A stretch of DNA of 64,000 bases from CAWCKS01 sp963763485 (lineage in GTDB: Bacteria > Pseudomonadota > Alphaproteobacteria > Rhizobiales > Xanthobacteraceae). Every line of letters begins with the position of its first letter. The stretch's first letter is position 1. The DNA lies in the NCBI GenBank assembly GCA_963763485.1, contig CAVXOW010000009.1, positions 186,001 through 250,000 of the forward strand, read 5' to 3'. A model generated the notes under the pieces. The model was not told the origin of the DNA, ran no database searches, and saw only the letters and a program-made list of their open reading frames with translations. This document shows, piece by piece, positions 25,848-35,095 of this stretch. The position numbers and the translations under genes are program-made.

Positions 25848-27716
25848 ATGAATGCACCGACGTCTTTTGCCGATTTCCTGCAGCAACGGAATACCGGATA
25901 CGCCAACCCGCCACCGCTGCAGCAATTTCTCGAAGGCTGCTATCAGCAATTCAGGACCGATAATTCAGGGGCAGTCGCCGACTATATTCCCGAATTGAAG
26001 CGCGCCAATCCGGAGAATTTCGGTGTCAGCGCCGTGACGATCGACGGCCACGTCTACGAAGCCGGCGATAGTCAGGTTCAGTTTACCATTCAGTCGGTGT
26101 CGAAGGCCTTCGTGTTTGCGTTTGCCCTCGAGCTGCTTGGCCTCGATCAGGTCGAGGCGCGGATCGGTGTCGAGCCGAGCGGCGAGGCGTTCAACTCGAT
26201 CCGCCTGACGGCGGACAACAGGCCGTTCAATCCGATGGTGAATGCCGGCGCGATCGCCTGCTCCGGTCTGATCTGGGAGGCGCGGCGGGCGGACGCGTTC
26301 GAGGTAATTCGCCAGACGCTGGGCCGCTTTGCCGGGCGCGAACTCGGCGTCGACGAGGCGGTCTACGCCTCCGAGCGTGAAACCGGCGACCGCAATCGCG
26401 CAATCGGCTGGCTGTTGCGCAACTATTCGGTGATCAAAGACAACGTCAACGAGGTGCTCGACGTCTATTTCCGGCAGTGCGCCATCCTCGTCAACGCCCG
26501 CGATCTTGCAACGATGGCGGCGACGCTGGCCAATCGCGGCGTGAACCCGGTGACCGGGGATCAGGTTGTGAAGCCGAACGTCGTGGCGCGCACACTTTCG
26601 GTGATGACCAGCTCGGGTATGTATGACTATGCCGGCGAATGGACCTACCGCGTCGGCATCCCCGCCAAGAGCGGTGTCGGCGGCGGCATCGTGGCCGCGC
26701 TGCCCTCGCAGATCGGACTCGGCACGTTCTCGCCGCGCCTTGACGTTCACGGCAACAGCATCCGCGGCTTGAAGGTTTGCGAGGCGCTGTCGGAGCGCTT
26801 CGACCTTCACTTCCTGAACCGCAGCGCCGATGTGCGGACTTGCGTCATGGCGGACTATGACATCGCCAACATTTCGTCGCGCCGCATCCGCCATCCGCGC
26901 GAGCAGCACTTGCTCGAACAGTGCCATGGCGACGTGCGCGTGCTGGAACTGATCGGCGCCCTGAATTTCGCGACGATGGACCATGTCACGCGCAAGCTTT
27001 CGGGCGAGCGGCCGAACTCGCCGCTCCTCATCCTCGATTTCCGCCGGGTGCCCGATATCACCATGGCGGGGGCCCGCCTGCTTGCGGAGAATCTGGCGTC
27101 GCTGATCGGGCTTGGCGTGACGCCGATCCTGACCGGGTTTGAACGGGCTTCCGCGCTCGGCCGTGCGCTTTCTGCCGCGACTGCAGACCTGCACCGCCTG
27201 CGCTGGTTCGAACTGCTCGACGATGCGATCGAGTGGGCCGAGGATCAGGTGATCTATCGTCACGGCGGCTTTGAGACGATTCATGACGCGGTCGAACTTG
27301 GTGAGCAGACCTTGCTCGCGGGCTTGAGCGCCCGAGAGATGGCGGCCATCGAGGTGCTGTCTATTCGCCGAACCTTCAAGAAGGGCGAACGCATCATTGT
27401 CGCTGGCGATGCGGCAACCTCGCTGTTCTTTCTGCAGAGTGGCATGGTCAGCGTAAAGCTGCCGAGCGGCGTGCGGCTCGCTTCACTCGGGCCGGGCATG
27501 GAGTTCGGCGAAATGGCCCTGATCGAGCCGACCCGGAGTGCGGACGTCTGGGCCGACACGGCGGTCGGGGGTCTCGAATTGCCACTATCGGCGTTCGCAA
27601 CCTTTCGTGCCGGCCATCCCGAGGCCGGCCATCGGGTGATGACCAACCTCGCCGCGTTGCTGTCGCGGCGACTGATCCTCGCCAACGCCAAGGTCGACCT
27701 GCTGAGCGCTTACTGA
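25848..27716 (+). CDS. glsA: Glutaminase A fused to STAS and cyclic-nucleotide-binding domains
   Basis: The 622-residue protein has three parts. Residues 1-310 are a serine-dependent beta-lactamase-like glutaminase: QSVSKAF holds the catalytic Ser-x-x-Lys, and NPMVNAGAIA and AKSGVGGGI are family motifs. Residues about 350-470 form a STAS domain (ALNFATMDHVTRKL, LLILDFRRVPDITMAGARLL). Residues 490-615 are a CRP-type nucleotide-binding domain (FKKGERIIVAGDAATSLFFLQSGMVSV, PGMEFGEMALIEPTRSADV). It should hydrolyse glutamine to glutamate and ammonia, possibly gated by a nucleotide. No helix-turn-helix is present, so it is not a transcription factor. Confidence 0.92.
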   Translation: MNAPTSFADFLQQRNTGYANPPPLQQFLEGCYQQFRTDNSGAVADYIPELKRANPENFGVSAVTIDGHVYEAGDSQVQFTIQSVSKAFVFAFALELLGLDQVEARIGVEPSGEAFNSIRLTADNRPFNPMVNAGAIACSGLIWEARRADAFEVIRQTLGRFAGRELGVDEAVYASERETGDRNRAIGWLLRNYSVIKDNVNEVLDVYFRQCAILVNARDLATMAATLANRGVNPVTGDQVVKPNVVARTLSVMTSSGMYDYAGEWTYRVGIPAKSGVGGGIVAALPSQIGLGTFSPRLDVHGNSIRGLKVCEALSERFDLHFLNRSADVRTCVMADYDIANISSRRIRHPREQHLLEQCHGDVRVLELIGALNFATMDHVTRKLSGERPNSPLLILDFRRVPDITMAGARLLAENLASLIGLGVTPILTGFERASALGRALSAATADLHRLRWFELLDDAIEWAEDQVIYRHGGFETIHDAVELGEQTLLAGLSAREMAAIEVLSIRRTFKKGERIIVAGDAATSLFFLQSGMVSVKLPSGVRLASLGPGMEFGEMALIEPTRSADVWADTAVGGLELPLSAFATFRAGHPEAGHRVMTNLAALLSRRLILANAKVDLLSAY

Positions 27717-27835
27717 ACCGACATCAGGCCGAACCTTTTGGCGTCTTCCTCGGACTACCTGTTGCCTTGGTTTTGGCCGGTTCAAGGCTTGAAATCGAGA
27801 CTTCGGAGCGACCAGGAGTTGGTTCGGAGAGCGGC

Positions 27836-28105
27836 ATGCGACGCAGAGCCAGGTCTCGCGCGGTGCTCGGTCTGATCGCGATTGGCGTCGCCTTCACGGC
27901 GGCAGCGCCGCCCGCTTGCGCACAGATGTGCACACCCGCGGTCAAGGATTGCGAAGGCCAGGCCGACGCCGAAGCGCAGCGGTGCTCTCAGCAGTGCACG
28001 CGCTATGACACCATCTGCACCGATCGCTGCGACGATACCCACGACATCGTCGTCCACTATTGCTGGATCAGGCAGGCGCTGTGCAAAGCCGCGAAAGAGT
28101 TCTGA
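27836..28105 (+). CDS. Small secreted cysteine-rich protein
   Basis: From ATG 27836 the 89-residue product has an Arg-rich signal peptide ending near PPACAQ and a mature part of about 60 residues with eight cysteines. Two CxxxC pairs (CSQQC and CTDRC) are separated by six residues, suggesting a disulfide-linked helical hairpin. No family is recognised. It follows the glutaminase gene by 119 bases on the same strand. Confidence 0.6.
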   Translation: MRRRARSRAVLGLIAIGVAFTAAAPPACAQMCTPAVKDCEGQADAEAQRCSQQCTRYDTICTDRCDDTHDIVVHYCWIRQALCKAAKEF

Positions 28106-28413
28106 TGGATTTGTGAAGGCATCGAGCGAGCGCAAGTAGAGCCGGCAGCGAGGGGACCCGGTCCAACTGATGGAACGATGTTGTCGCCGCCCATCTGCGT
28201 CGCGACCCCTTATCGCGCTTCGCAAAGGCCTTCGATACCGCTACAGTCGTACCGTCAGTCACATCTGACGCAGTTGGGGGAGGCCGTCAGCCTTTCTTTG
28301 CCCCATCGATGACCCTGCGCCGCACGCTCGCAATTGGGCACGCGCAGCAACAAAAGCTTCGGAACACGAAAGGAAGAGCAGGAACGAACCATCCATAGCC
28401 ATGGGAGGACGCG
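28106..28413. other. Intergenic region before the first substrate-binding protein
   Basis: In these 308 bases I see no credible gene and no strong repeat. It should contain the promoter of the substrate-binding protein gene at 28414; the last bases include a GGGAGGAC ribosome site. Confidence 0.4.
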
Positions 28414-29631
28414 ATGTCGCCTCGCGCCAAGATTGTGCTTGCAGCGATTGCACTGATTGGAATTCTGGCCGTAACTCCGGCACTGGCCCAGAAGAAGTAC
28501 GACGTCGGCGTCACCGATACCGAGATCAAGATCGGCAACACGATGCCGTATAGCGGCCCGGCCTCCGTTTACGCGATCATTGGCAAGACCTACACCGCCT
28601 TCTTCAAGATGATCAACGATCAGGGCGGCATCAACGGCCGCAAGATCAATTTTATCACCTACGACGATGCGTACTCGCCGCCGAAGACCGTCGAGCAGGT
28701 CCGCAAACTCGTCGAGAGTGATGAAGTTTTCCTGATGTTCGCGCCGCTCGGCACCGCGAGCAATGTCGGGATCCAGAAATACCTCAATCAGAAGAAGGTC
28801 CCGCAGCTGTTCGTCGGCTCCGGCGCCTCGCGCTGGGGCGATCCCGAGCACTTTCCGTGGACCATCGGGCTGCAGCCGAGCTACCGCTCGGAAGCGCGCA
28901 TCTATGCGACCTACATCCTGAAGAATTTTCCGGGCAAGACGATCGGCATTCTTTATCAGAACGATGACTTCGGCAAAGACTACCTCGTCGGCCTGAAGGA
29001 CGTGCTGCGTGATCAGTATTCCAAGCTGGTGGTCAGCGAGATGGCGTTCGAGGTCAGCATGCCCACGGTCGACTCGCAGGTCGTCGCGATCAGGACCGCA
29101 AATCCGGACATCTTCCTCAATATCGGGACGCCGAAATTTGCGGCGCAGGCGATCAAGAAGATCGCCGAGATGAACTGGCACCCGATCCACATCATGACCA
29201 ACGTGTCGATCTCGCCGGCGCAGACGCTGAAGCCGGCCGGAATTGAGAACTCAACAGGCATTCTCAGCTCCGCCTACCAGATGATCGTCACCGATCCGGC
29301 GATGGAGGCGACCCCGGGCATGAAGAAATTCCGCGCTTTCATGGAGAAGTATTTTCCGGAAGCCGACAAGTCGGAGAGTGGTCCGCTGACGGCGTGGAAC
29401 GTGGGAAACGTGTTCGTGCAGCTCATCAAGCAGTGTGGTGACGATCTGACGCGCGAGAACGTCATGAAGCAGGCCGCCAACATCGACATGACGGTCGACA
29501 CCTATCTGCCTGGGATCCGCATCAAGACTTCGCCGACGGATTTCTATCCGATCGAACAGCTGCAGATGATCAAGTTCAACGGCCAGACCTGGGAGTCGTT
29601 CGGCCCGATGATCGACAGCCACCAGGAATAA
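28414..29631 (+). CDS. Branched-chain amino-acid-type ABC substrate-binding protein 1
   Basis: The 405-residue protein has a signal peptide ending ALAQ and a periplasmic type-1 binding fold of the LivK/HAAT family, starting GVTDTEIKIGNTMPYSGPASVYA and containing FFKMINDQGGINGRKINFITYDD and NDDFGKDYLVGLKDVL. Ligands of relatives include amino acids and aromatic acids; specificity here is unknown. No permease or ATPase gene is nearby. It is followed by a very similar second copy at 29933. Confidence 0.92.
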   Translation: MSPRAKIVLAAIALIGILAVTPALAQKKYDVGVTDTEIKIGNTMPYSGPASVYAIIGKTYTAFFKMINDQGGINGRKINFITYDDAYSPPKTVEQVRKLVESDEVFLMFAPLGTASNVGIQKYLNQKKVPQLFVGSGASRWGDPEHFPWTIGLQPSYRSEARIYATYILKNFPGKTIGILYQNDDFGKDYLVGLKDVLRDQYSKLVVSEMAFEVSMPTVDSQVVAIRTANPDIFLNIGTPKFAAQAIKKIAEMNWHPIHIMTNVSISPAQTLKPAGIENSTGILSSAYQMIVTDPAMEATPGMKKFRAFMEKYFPEADKSESGPLTAWNVGNVFVQLIKQCGDDLTRENVMKQAANIDMTVDTYLPGIRIKTSPTDFYPIEQLQMIKFNGQTWESFGPMIDSHQE

Positions 29632-29932
29632 GCCCGGTCGGTGCGGGCCGCCGCGCGGGCGGCCCAAGTCGGCCTCGGAGCAGCATCCGCTCGGTCCAAT
29701 AGTTGGAACGATATGCGACGATCGCGCGCAGCAAACGCGAACGTCGTTGACGTTGCTTGCGCAAACCCCTCACACTTCGAATCTGCCATAATGGCGTTTG
29801 TTTGGGGGCGGCCGACGCCGCGTCTTTCCCCGGATGTGATCTCCGTGCGGGTTCGGTCCTTTGCGAACGCGCAGGGCAATAAGAAACATTGAACAGGAAG
29901 GGACTGATCTCAACGACAACAAGGAGGACGGG
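29632..29932. other. Intergenic region between the two substrate-binding proteins
   Basis: The 301 bases hold no credible gene. It ends with an AAGGAGGACGGG ribosome site for the second copy. The length suggests that the second copy has its own promoter, although no boxes can be called safely. Confidence 0.4.
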
Positions 29933-31156
29933 ATGCCCCGCCGCGCCAAGATTTTGCTCGCTACGATCGGACTTGCCGGAACGCTCGCGATAACGGCCGC
30001 ACCTGCGCTGGCCCAGAAGAAGTACGACCCCGGCGTCACCGATACCGAAATCAAGATTGGCAACACCATTCCCTACAGCGGCCCGGCGTCCGCCTACGGG
30101 ATCATCGGCAAGACCTACACTGCGTTCTTCAAGATGATCAACGATCAGGGCGGCATCAACGGTCGCATGATCAACTTCATTTCCTATGACGACGCCTACT
30201 CGCCACCGAAGACGGTGGAGCAGACGCGCAAGCTGGTCGAGAGCGACGAAGTCTTCATCGACTTCGCTCCGCTCGGCACCGCAAGCAACGCCGCGATCCA
30301 GAAATATATGAATCAGAAGCAGGTACCACAGCTGTTCGTCGGATCCGGCGCATCGCGCTGGGCCGATCCCGAGCACTTCCCGTGGACCATCGGCCTGCAG
30401 CCGAGCTACCGCTCGGAGGCCCGCATCTATGCGACCTACATCTTGCAGAATTTTCCCGGCAAGACGATCGGAGTGCTCTACCAGAACGACGACTTCGGCA
30501 AGGACTATATCCTTGGGCTCAAGGATATTCTGAAGGACCAGTACCAGAAGCTGGTGCTCAGCGAGGTGTCGTTCGAGGTCAGTGTGCCGACCGTTGATTC
30601 CCAGGTCGTCGCCATCAAGACCGCGAACCCCGATATCTTCATCAACATCGGCACGCCGAAATTTGCAGCCCAGGCCATCAAGAAAGTGGCCGAAATGAAC
30701 TGGCATCCGATCCACATCATGACCAGCGTGTCGATCTCGCCGGGCCAGGTGATGAAGCCGGCGGGCTACGAGAATTCGCAGGGCATTCTCAGCTCGTTCT
30801 ATCAGATGATCGTCACCGATCCCGGCTTTGAAGCGACGCCGGGCATGAAGCGGTTCCGCGCGTTCATGGAAAAGTACTACCCCGAGGCCGACAAGACCGA
30901 GAGCGGGGCGCTGACGGCGTGGAACGCGTCGAACGTGCTGGTCGAAGTGTTGAAGAGGTGCGGTGACAATCTGACTCGCGAGAACGTGATGAAGCAGGTC
31001 GCCAACCTCGACATGACGGTCGACACCTATCTGCCTGGGGTCCGCGTCAAGACGTCGGCGACGGACTTTGCTCCGATCGAGCAGCTGCAGATGATTCAGT
31101 TCAAGGGCGACAAGTGGGAAGTATTCGGCCCGCTGATCGACAGCCACCAGGAATAG
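29933..31156 (+). CDS. Branched-chain amino-acid-type ABC substrate-binding protein 2
   Basis: This 407-residue paralogue of the preceding protein is nearly colinear with it over the whole length (for example GVTDTEIKIGNTIPYSGPAS and NFPGKTIGVLYQNDDFGKDY). The start at 29933 (MPRRAKILLATIGLAG) follows a perfect AAGGAGG site and opens a signal peptide; an upstream extension to 29861 is not homologous. The pair is a tandem duplication without transporter genes, so they presumably work with a LivHMGF-type transporter elsewhere. A terminator-like hairpin follows. Confidence 0.92.
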   Translation: MPRRAKILLATIGLAGTLAITAAPALAQKKYDPGVTDTEIKIGNTIPYSGPASAYGIIGKTYTAFFKMINDQGGINGRMINFISYDDAYSPPKTVEQTRKLVESDEVFIDFAPLGTASNAAIQKYMNQKQVPQLFVGSGASRWADPEHFPWTIGLQPSYRSEARIYATYILQNFPGKTIGVLYQNDDFGKDYILGLKDILKDQYQKLVLSEVSFEVSVPTVDSQVVAIKTANPDIFINIGTPKFAAQAIKKVAEMNWHPIHIMTSVSISPGQVMKPAGYENSQGILSSFYQMIVTDPGFEATPGMKRFRAFMEKYYPEADKTESGALTAWNASNVLVEVLKRCGDNLTRENVMKQVANLDMTVDTYLPGVRVKTSATDFAPIEQLQMIQFKGDKWEVFGPLIDSHQE

Positions 31157-31176
31157 TTGGCGGATTGCAAGATCTG

Positions 31177-31200
31177 TCGTCCCCGCGAAAGCGGGGACGA
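31177..31200 (+). terminator. Perfect GAAA-loop hairpin after the second substrate-binding gene
   Basis: A 10-base stem TCGTCCCCGC/GCGGGGACGA encloses a GAAA tetraloop, 20 bases after the stop codon. The same element is a common dispersed repeat in rhizobial intergenic DNA. It can act as a transcript end for both flanking convergent genes although it lacks a T tract. Confidence 0.55.
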
Positions 31201-31217
31201 GCCGCGGCTGGCGCCTG

Positions 31218-31706
31218 CTACGAGTCCTTCTCCCGCGAGATCGTGATCTCCGTCGTGTCCTTGGGACGCGCGCATCGGATGTCGAGCTTGCGGTAGCGGG
31301 TCGAGATATTGTAGCCGCGGAAGATTCCGATGCGGCCGACACAGCGTTGCGCACCGGCCAGCGCGTCGCTCTTCGGAATCGTGAATATCTGCGCCGCGGC
31401 GGCGGAGACGAAGTCGAGGAATTCCTTCGATGGCTTCTTGGTTGTCGTCGTCGCCGAGATTTCGTTCTTGATATTGCGCCCGGAACAGCCGAGCCACGCC
31501 TGTTTGACGGTCGGATGCTGCAGATAGATCACGCCACCACGCGTGGCGCCGACCTTCAAGCCGCTGATCTGGCTCGCGAGCTGCTTGGCAAGTTCATCGC
31601 AGGAGTCGGCTCGTGCGACGGTTGGTGCGCCAGAGCTGAGGACGAGACTGGCGAGCAGGGCCGCCGCGGCCTGACCGCGGCTGGGTGCGAAAAATTGCGA
31701 AATCAT
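31218..31706 (-). CDS. Hypothetical secreted protein
   Basis: The 162-residue product has a signal peptide (to about ARADS) and a mature part with four cysteines, SCDELAKQLASQISGLKVG near the start and ending IRCARPKDTTEITISREKDS. No enzymatic motif is seen and I do not recognise a family. It is convergent with the second substrate-binding protein gene. Confidence 0.65.
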   Translation of the reverse strand: MISQFFAPSRGQAAAALLASLVLSSGAPTVARADSCDELAKQLASQISGLKVGATRGGVIYLQHPTVKQAWLGCSGRNIKNEISATTTTKKPSKEFLDFVSAAAAQIFTIPKSDALAGAQRCVGRIGIFRGYNISTRYRKLDIRCARPKDTTEITISREKDS

Positions 31707-31792
31707 GTGCCTGATGGTCGCTGACGGGTGGCGGGACGGTCATATGACCCCGTCGCGCCGCAGCGCGCAAGAACGCCGGAGGGGGTTTGTCG

Positions 31793-32317
31793 CTAAAATC
31801 CGTGGATGCTCACGGCGACCATGAACGCGATCAACCCGGCGAGCCGGATCGCGGTCGGCAGGCAGGCCAGCACGATCGCAAGGTTGAGCCATGCCGTACG
31901 GAGCGCCAGCACGATTGCGGCGAGCGCGATCGGCAGCACCAGTTGCGTATCGGCGAGGAACTGCAGGCCGGTCCAGCTGAAGGGGACGGCGAGATCGGAC
32001 AGCTTCATCGACGGCAGGTAGAACAGCCAGGTGCAGATACCGATCGCCGCCAGCGCGCACGCCGCAAACCGCATCCGCTTGATCAGGGCTGCGCCGATCG
32101 CAGCGATCGCGAGCGGCGGCTTCAGCGCGATCGCGGCAAGGATGAGCACACCGCCGAGCCCGGGGCCGGGGATCTGCGTGTGATCCATGAACAGCACCGG
32201 CAGGGACGATGCGGAATCCACGAGTTCCGCCAGCGCTGCCACGATCAGCAGCAGGCGCAGCGACAGCGGCGACGCGGGGTCGGACACGAATCCGTCATCG
32301 GTGCTGGCGATGGTCAT
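31793..32317 (-). CDS. Hypothetical integral membrane protein
   Basis: From ATG 32317 (MTIASTDDGFVSDPASPLSL) the 174-residue product has four or five hydrophobic segments (for example LRLLLIVAALAEL, GGVLILAAIALKPPLAIAAIG and LVLPIALAAIVLAL). No family is recognised. The frame is open further upstream to 32413 but with polar, unconvincing sequence. Confidence 0.6.
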   Translation of the reverse strand: MTIASTDDGFVSDPASPLSLRLLLIVAALAELVDSASSLPVLFMDHTQIPGPGLGGVLILAAIALKPPLAIAAIGAALIKRMRFAACALAAIGICTWLFYLPSMKLSDLAVPFSWTGLQFLADTQLVLPIALAAIVLALRTAWLNLAIVLACLPTAIRLAGLIAFMVAVSIHGF

Positions 32318-32515
32318 TGCGAGGTCCGCGGGTAGCCCTGATCCGGAAAACCACGCCGGGACTTGATCGGGGTGGATGCCGGTGTTCCCGGACAAACGAC
32401 TTTGTTTGTCCAAAGATCATGTGCAGATCGAGTATTGCCGACATTGGTCGATATTCTGTCACGCGTGGTTCAAGCCCTCACGACAGTGTTAAGGTTCGGA
32501 GAAACGGAGATCGTC

Positions 32516-33457
32516 ATGTCCGCTCATGCCCGCTGGCCGGCGCTGCCTTACCACGACTGGAAGGACACGCTGGAAACTCTGCATCTGTGGACCCAGATCG
32601 CCGGCAAGATTCGCCTCGCCCTGACACCGTGGACCAACCATTCCTGGCACGTCACGCTCCTGGTCTCGGCACGCGGGCTCGCGACGCCGCCCATGCCGCT
32701 TGGTAACCGCGATCTCTCGCTTGAGTTCGATTTTGTCGACCACGTGTTGTGGTTCCGCACCAGCGACGGCGATTTTCGCCAGCTGATGCTGCGCCCGGTC
32801 TCGGTCGCCGAGTTCTATGCCGACGTGATGATCGCTTTTGCCGAACTCGGCATCGACCTGAAGCTCAATCCGATGCCGTGCGAGATTGCGAACGCGACGC
32901 CGTTCCCGGACGATATCATGCACAAGTCCTATGATGGTGCGGCGGCGCAGCGCTTCCACGGCGCGCTGCTCGCCGCTCATGACGTGCTGACGCGGTTCCG
33001 CACCGGCTTTCTCGGCAAGGTGTCGCCGGTGCATTTTTTCTGGGGCAGTTTTGATCTCGCGGTGACGCGTTTTTCGGGTCGCAGGGCGCCGCCGCATCCG
33101 GGCGGCGTCCCAGGTTTGCCTGATAGCGTCGCGCGTGAAGCCTATTCGCACGAGGTGTCGAGCGCCGGCTTCTGGCCGGGCGGCGGCGCGATCGACTACC
33201 CCGCGTTCTATTCCTACGCCTATCCGGCGCCAGAAGGTTTTGCCGCGTCGCGCGTAGAACCGTCAGATGCGTTCTTCTCGAAGGAGCTCGGCGAATTCAT
33301 CCTGCCGTATGACGCCGTGCGCAACGCGCGCGAGCCCGAGCAGGTGCTGCTGGCGTTTCTTCAGTCGACCTACGCCGCCGCTGCCGATCTTGCCAACTGG
33401 GATCGCGCCGCGCTCGAATGCGAGCTCGGCGCGCTGGGCAAGGTGAGGCCGGTGTGA
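32516..33457 (+). CDS. DUF5996 family protein
   Basis: From ATG 32516 the 313-residue product starts MSAHARWPALPYHDWKDTLETLHLWTQI and includes WTNHSWHVTLLVSARGL and SPVHFFWGSFDLAVTRFSGRRAP, the hallmarks of DUF5996 proteins. No signal peptide or membrane segment is seen, so it is probably cytoplasmic. The function of the family is unknown. A GGAGA ribosome site precedes the ATG. A long inverted repeat follows at 33490. Confidence 0.85.
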   Translation: MSAHARWPALPYHDWKDTLETLHLWTQIAGKIRLALTPWTNHSWHVTLLVSARGLATPPMPLGNRDLSLEFDFVDHVLWFRTSDGDFRQLMLRPVSVAEFYADVMIAFAELGIDLKLNPMPCEIANATPFPDDIMHKSYDGAAAQRFHGALLAAHDVLTRFRTGFLGKVSPVHFFWGSFDLAVTRFSGRRAPPHPGGVPGLPDSVAREAYSHEVSSAGFWPGGGAIDYPAFYSYAYPAPEGFAASRVEPSDAFFSKELGEFILPYDAVRNAREPEQVLLAFLQSTYAAAADLANWDRAALECELGALGKVRPV

Positions 33458-33489
33458 ATGACGGTTCTACATGAGGCGCCAATGAGTCT

Positions 33490-33619
33490 TACCTCTCCCC
33501 GTTGGGGAGAGGTCGACGCGCGAAAGCGCGGCGGGTGAGGGGGCGCCGACCGCTCGATAGACTTGCACCCCTCACCCGGATTGCTGCGCAATCCGACCTC
33601 TCCCCAATGGGGAGAGGTA
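33490..33619. repeat. Composite inverted repeat, family CTCTCCCC, copy 1
   Basis: The ends TACCTCTCCCC and GGGGAGAGGTA are exact inverted repeats, each also forming its own small hairpin (CCTCTCCCC-GTT-GGGGAGAGG and CCTCTCCCC-AAT-GGGGAGAGG). In between lie GGGTGAGGGGGCG and CCCCTCACCC, another complementary pair. Related copies lie at 39323, 49171 and 56878. This is a rhizobial intergenic repeat family. Confidence 0.75.
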
Positions 33620-33653
33620 ACTGCGCGCGCGGCAGGCGGTGTCGCAAATCGCC

Positions 33654-34523
33654 TCACGCCCTCTCACTCAGCCTGAACTGCGTGACGTACCATGCCATCA
33701 GCCAGCGCATGGTCCACGGGATCGGGATGATGAACATGGCGGAGATGACGAACACGAACGTTCGCCACAGCACCTCCCAGCCAGTGCCGACGAAGGTAAG
33801 CTGTTTGCTGGTGCCTTCGACGTTCTCGCAGATCCAGCGCATCATCGCGGTTTGCGCCCAGGCCCAGCCGATGATCACGAAGAAGCCGAGCCAGGTCAGC
33901 ACCATCCAGCCGAGCATGCCCCAGAAGCTGCCGACAAATCGCAAGCGTTCGGTCTGGCCTTCCCAGGCGAGGTTGGCGAAGAACCAGCGCGTGATCATGT
34001 AATAAAAGTACACCGACGCCAGCAGCGTCGCGATCAGCACCGCGCCGTGCACCCGGCCGAGATAGATGAAGATCGAGTTCAGGACGAACACCCACCAGAT
34101 GTCGCCGACCTGGCCCTCGAAGTGCACCCTCTTGCCGTTGGGCGGCTCGATGTTGTCGACCAGCCAGCGATAGAAGCCGGTGTTGACCCACGGCGCTGGA
34201 ATGATCAGCAGGTCGCCGATGAACACCAGCAGCGAACGGCCGAGCAGCGGCCAGGTGTCGAAGTGCGGCGTGAACGCCACGCCGTCATGGTCGCCGGCGA
34301 ATGGCGCTGACGGCAGCGCTGGCGCGCCCGGCGGCATTGCGGGAGCGCCCGGCCCCATCAGGCCAGGCACGGCACCGGCTCGGGCCCAGTCGGCCATCCC
34401 GGAATTCCACACCAGAGTATCGGCCCTGATCTCGCCATTCGCAATTTTGGCCAGCAACTCTTCTTCGGAAATCGGGCCCTGGCGATTGCCGCCGACAGCA
34501 AAATACCAAACACGATCAGCCAT
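33654..34523 (-). CDS. GYF_2 and DUF898 (YjgN-like) membrane protein
   Basis: From ATG 34523 the 289-residue product starts MADRVWYFAVGGNRQGPISEEELLAKIANGEI, a GYF_2 domain (residues 1-55), followed by a Pro/Ala linker and a membrane region with about five hydrophobic segments and repeated YRWLVDN, MITRWFFANL, MMRWICEN and MRWLMAWYV elements, as in DUF898/YjgN proteins. The function is unknown. The frame extends to 34823 but the homologous start is at 34523. Confidence 0.85.
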   Translation of the reverse strand: MADRVWYFAVGGNRQGPISEEELLAKIANGEIRADTLVWNSGMADWARAGAVPGLMGPGAPAMPPGAPALPSAPFAGDHDGVAFTPHFDTWPLLGRSLLVFIGDLLIIPAPWVNTGFYRWLVDNIEPPNGKRVHFEGQVGDIWWVFVLNSIFIYLGRVHGAVLIATLLASVYFYYMITRWFFANLAWEGQTERLRFVGSFWGMLGWMVLTWLGFFVIIGWAWAQTAMMRWICENVEGTSKQLTFVGTGWEVLWRTFVFVISAMFIIPIPWTMRWLMAWYVTQFRLSERA

Positions 34524-34821
34524 TTTTAAAACCCCCAGAACAGTCTCGAAAGTTCCACGATAGCGAAGGTGCGATGGTTTGTCGCCAGCCGGGTGACGCA
34601 GTTGTACCTTGAGCTTCGCTTGCGGGCGCGGACCGCGTCCGTGACATCGGCCACAGATTTGACGGCGCGGCGTTCTGCCGGTGCTGCCGTGGCAGTCGCT
34701 TAAAATTTTCATGACCTGGTGGTGACGAAAATCTGTTCGACGCGGCGCAGCAGCGAATTGTCTTGACGATGCGCCTGAGCCGACGATGATGCGCGCGGCA
34801 AGGGCTGCAAGGGAGACGCGC

Positions 34822-35031
34822 ATGATGCGAACTGCTGCCGGTCCGGCCGTTCCTCACAACAATCCATGCGCTCAGTGCGGGCACCCGATCGGCAAACCGG
34901 TGTGGTCGGAAGTTGCCGACTGCGAGGTGCACTTCGTCTGGATCTGTGAGGCTTGCGACTACGAGTTCACCCAGATCGCGATCTACCGCGCCGAGATCGC
35001 CGCGGAAATCGATCGCGCTATCGCGGCGTAG
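34822..35031 (+). CDS. Small zinc-ribbon-like protein
   Basis: A short frame of 69 residues (MMRTAAGPAVPHNNPCAQCG) contains two CxxC pairs, CAQC and CEAC, 34 residues apart, consistent with a zinc ribbon. An AGGGAGAC ribosome site precedes 34822; the frame is open to 34786. It is divergent from the GYF_2 gene by about 300 bases. No function is known. Confidence 0.65.
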   Translation: MMRTAAGPAVPHNNPCAQCGHPIGKPVWSEVADCEVHFVWICEACDYEFTQIAIYRAEIAAEIDRAIAA

Positions 35032-35095
35032 TCTTCAATTACAGCGTCAACCAGCAGGCATCGCCCGCGCGCGTGATTAGTCACGCGCGGAAGAG

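Noticed and set aside
29576..31354. Open frame of 592 codons on the minus strand across the second substrate-binding gene
   Set aside because: It reads through a well-conserved gene in antisense and consists of low-complexity Arg/Asp/His-rich sequence.
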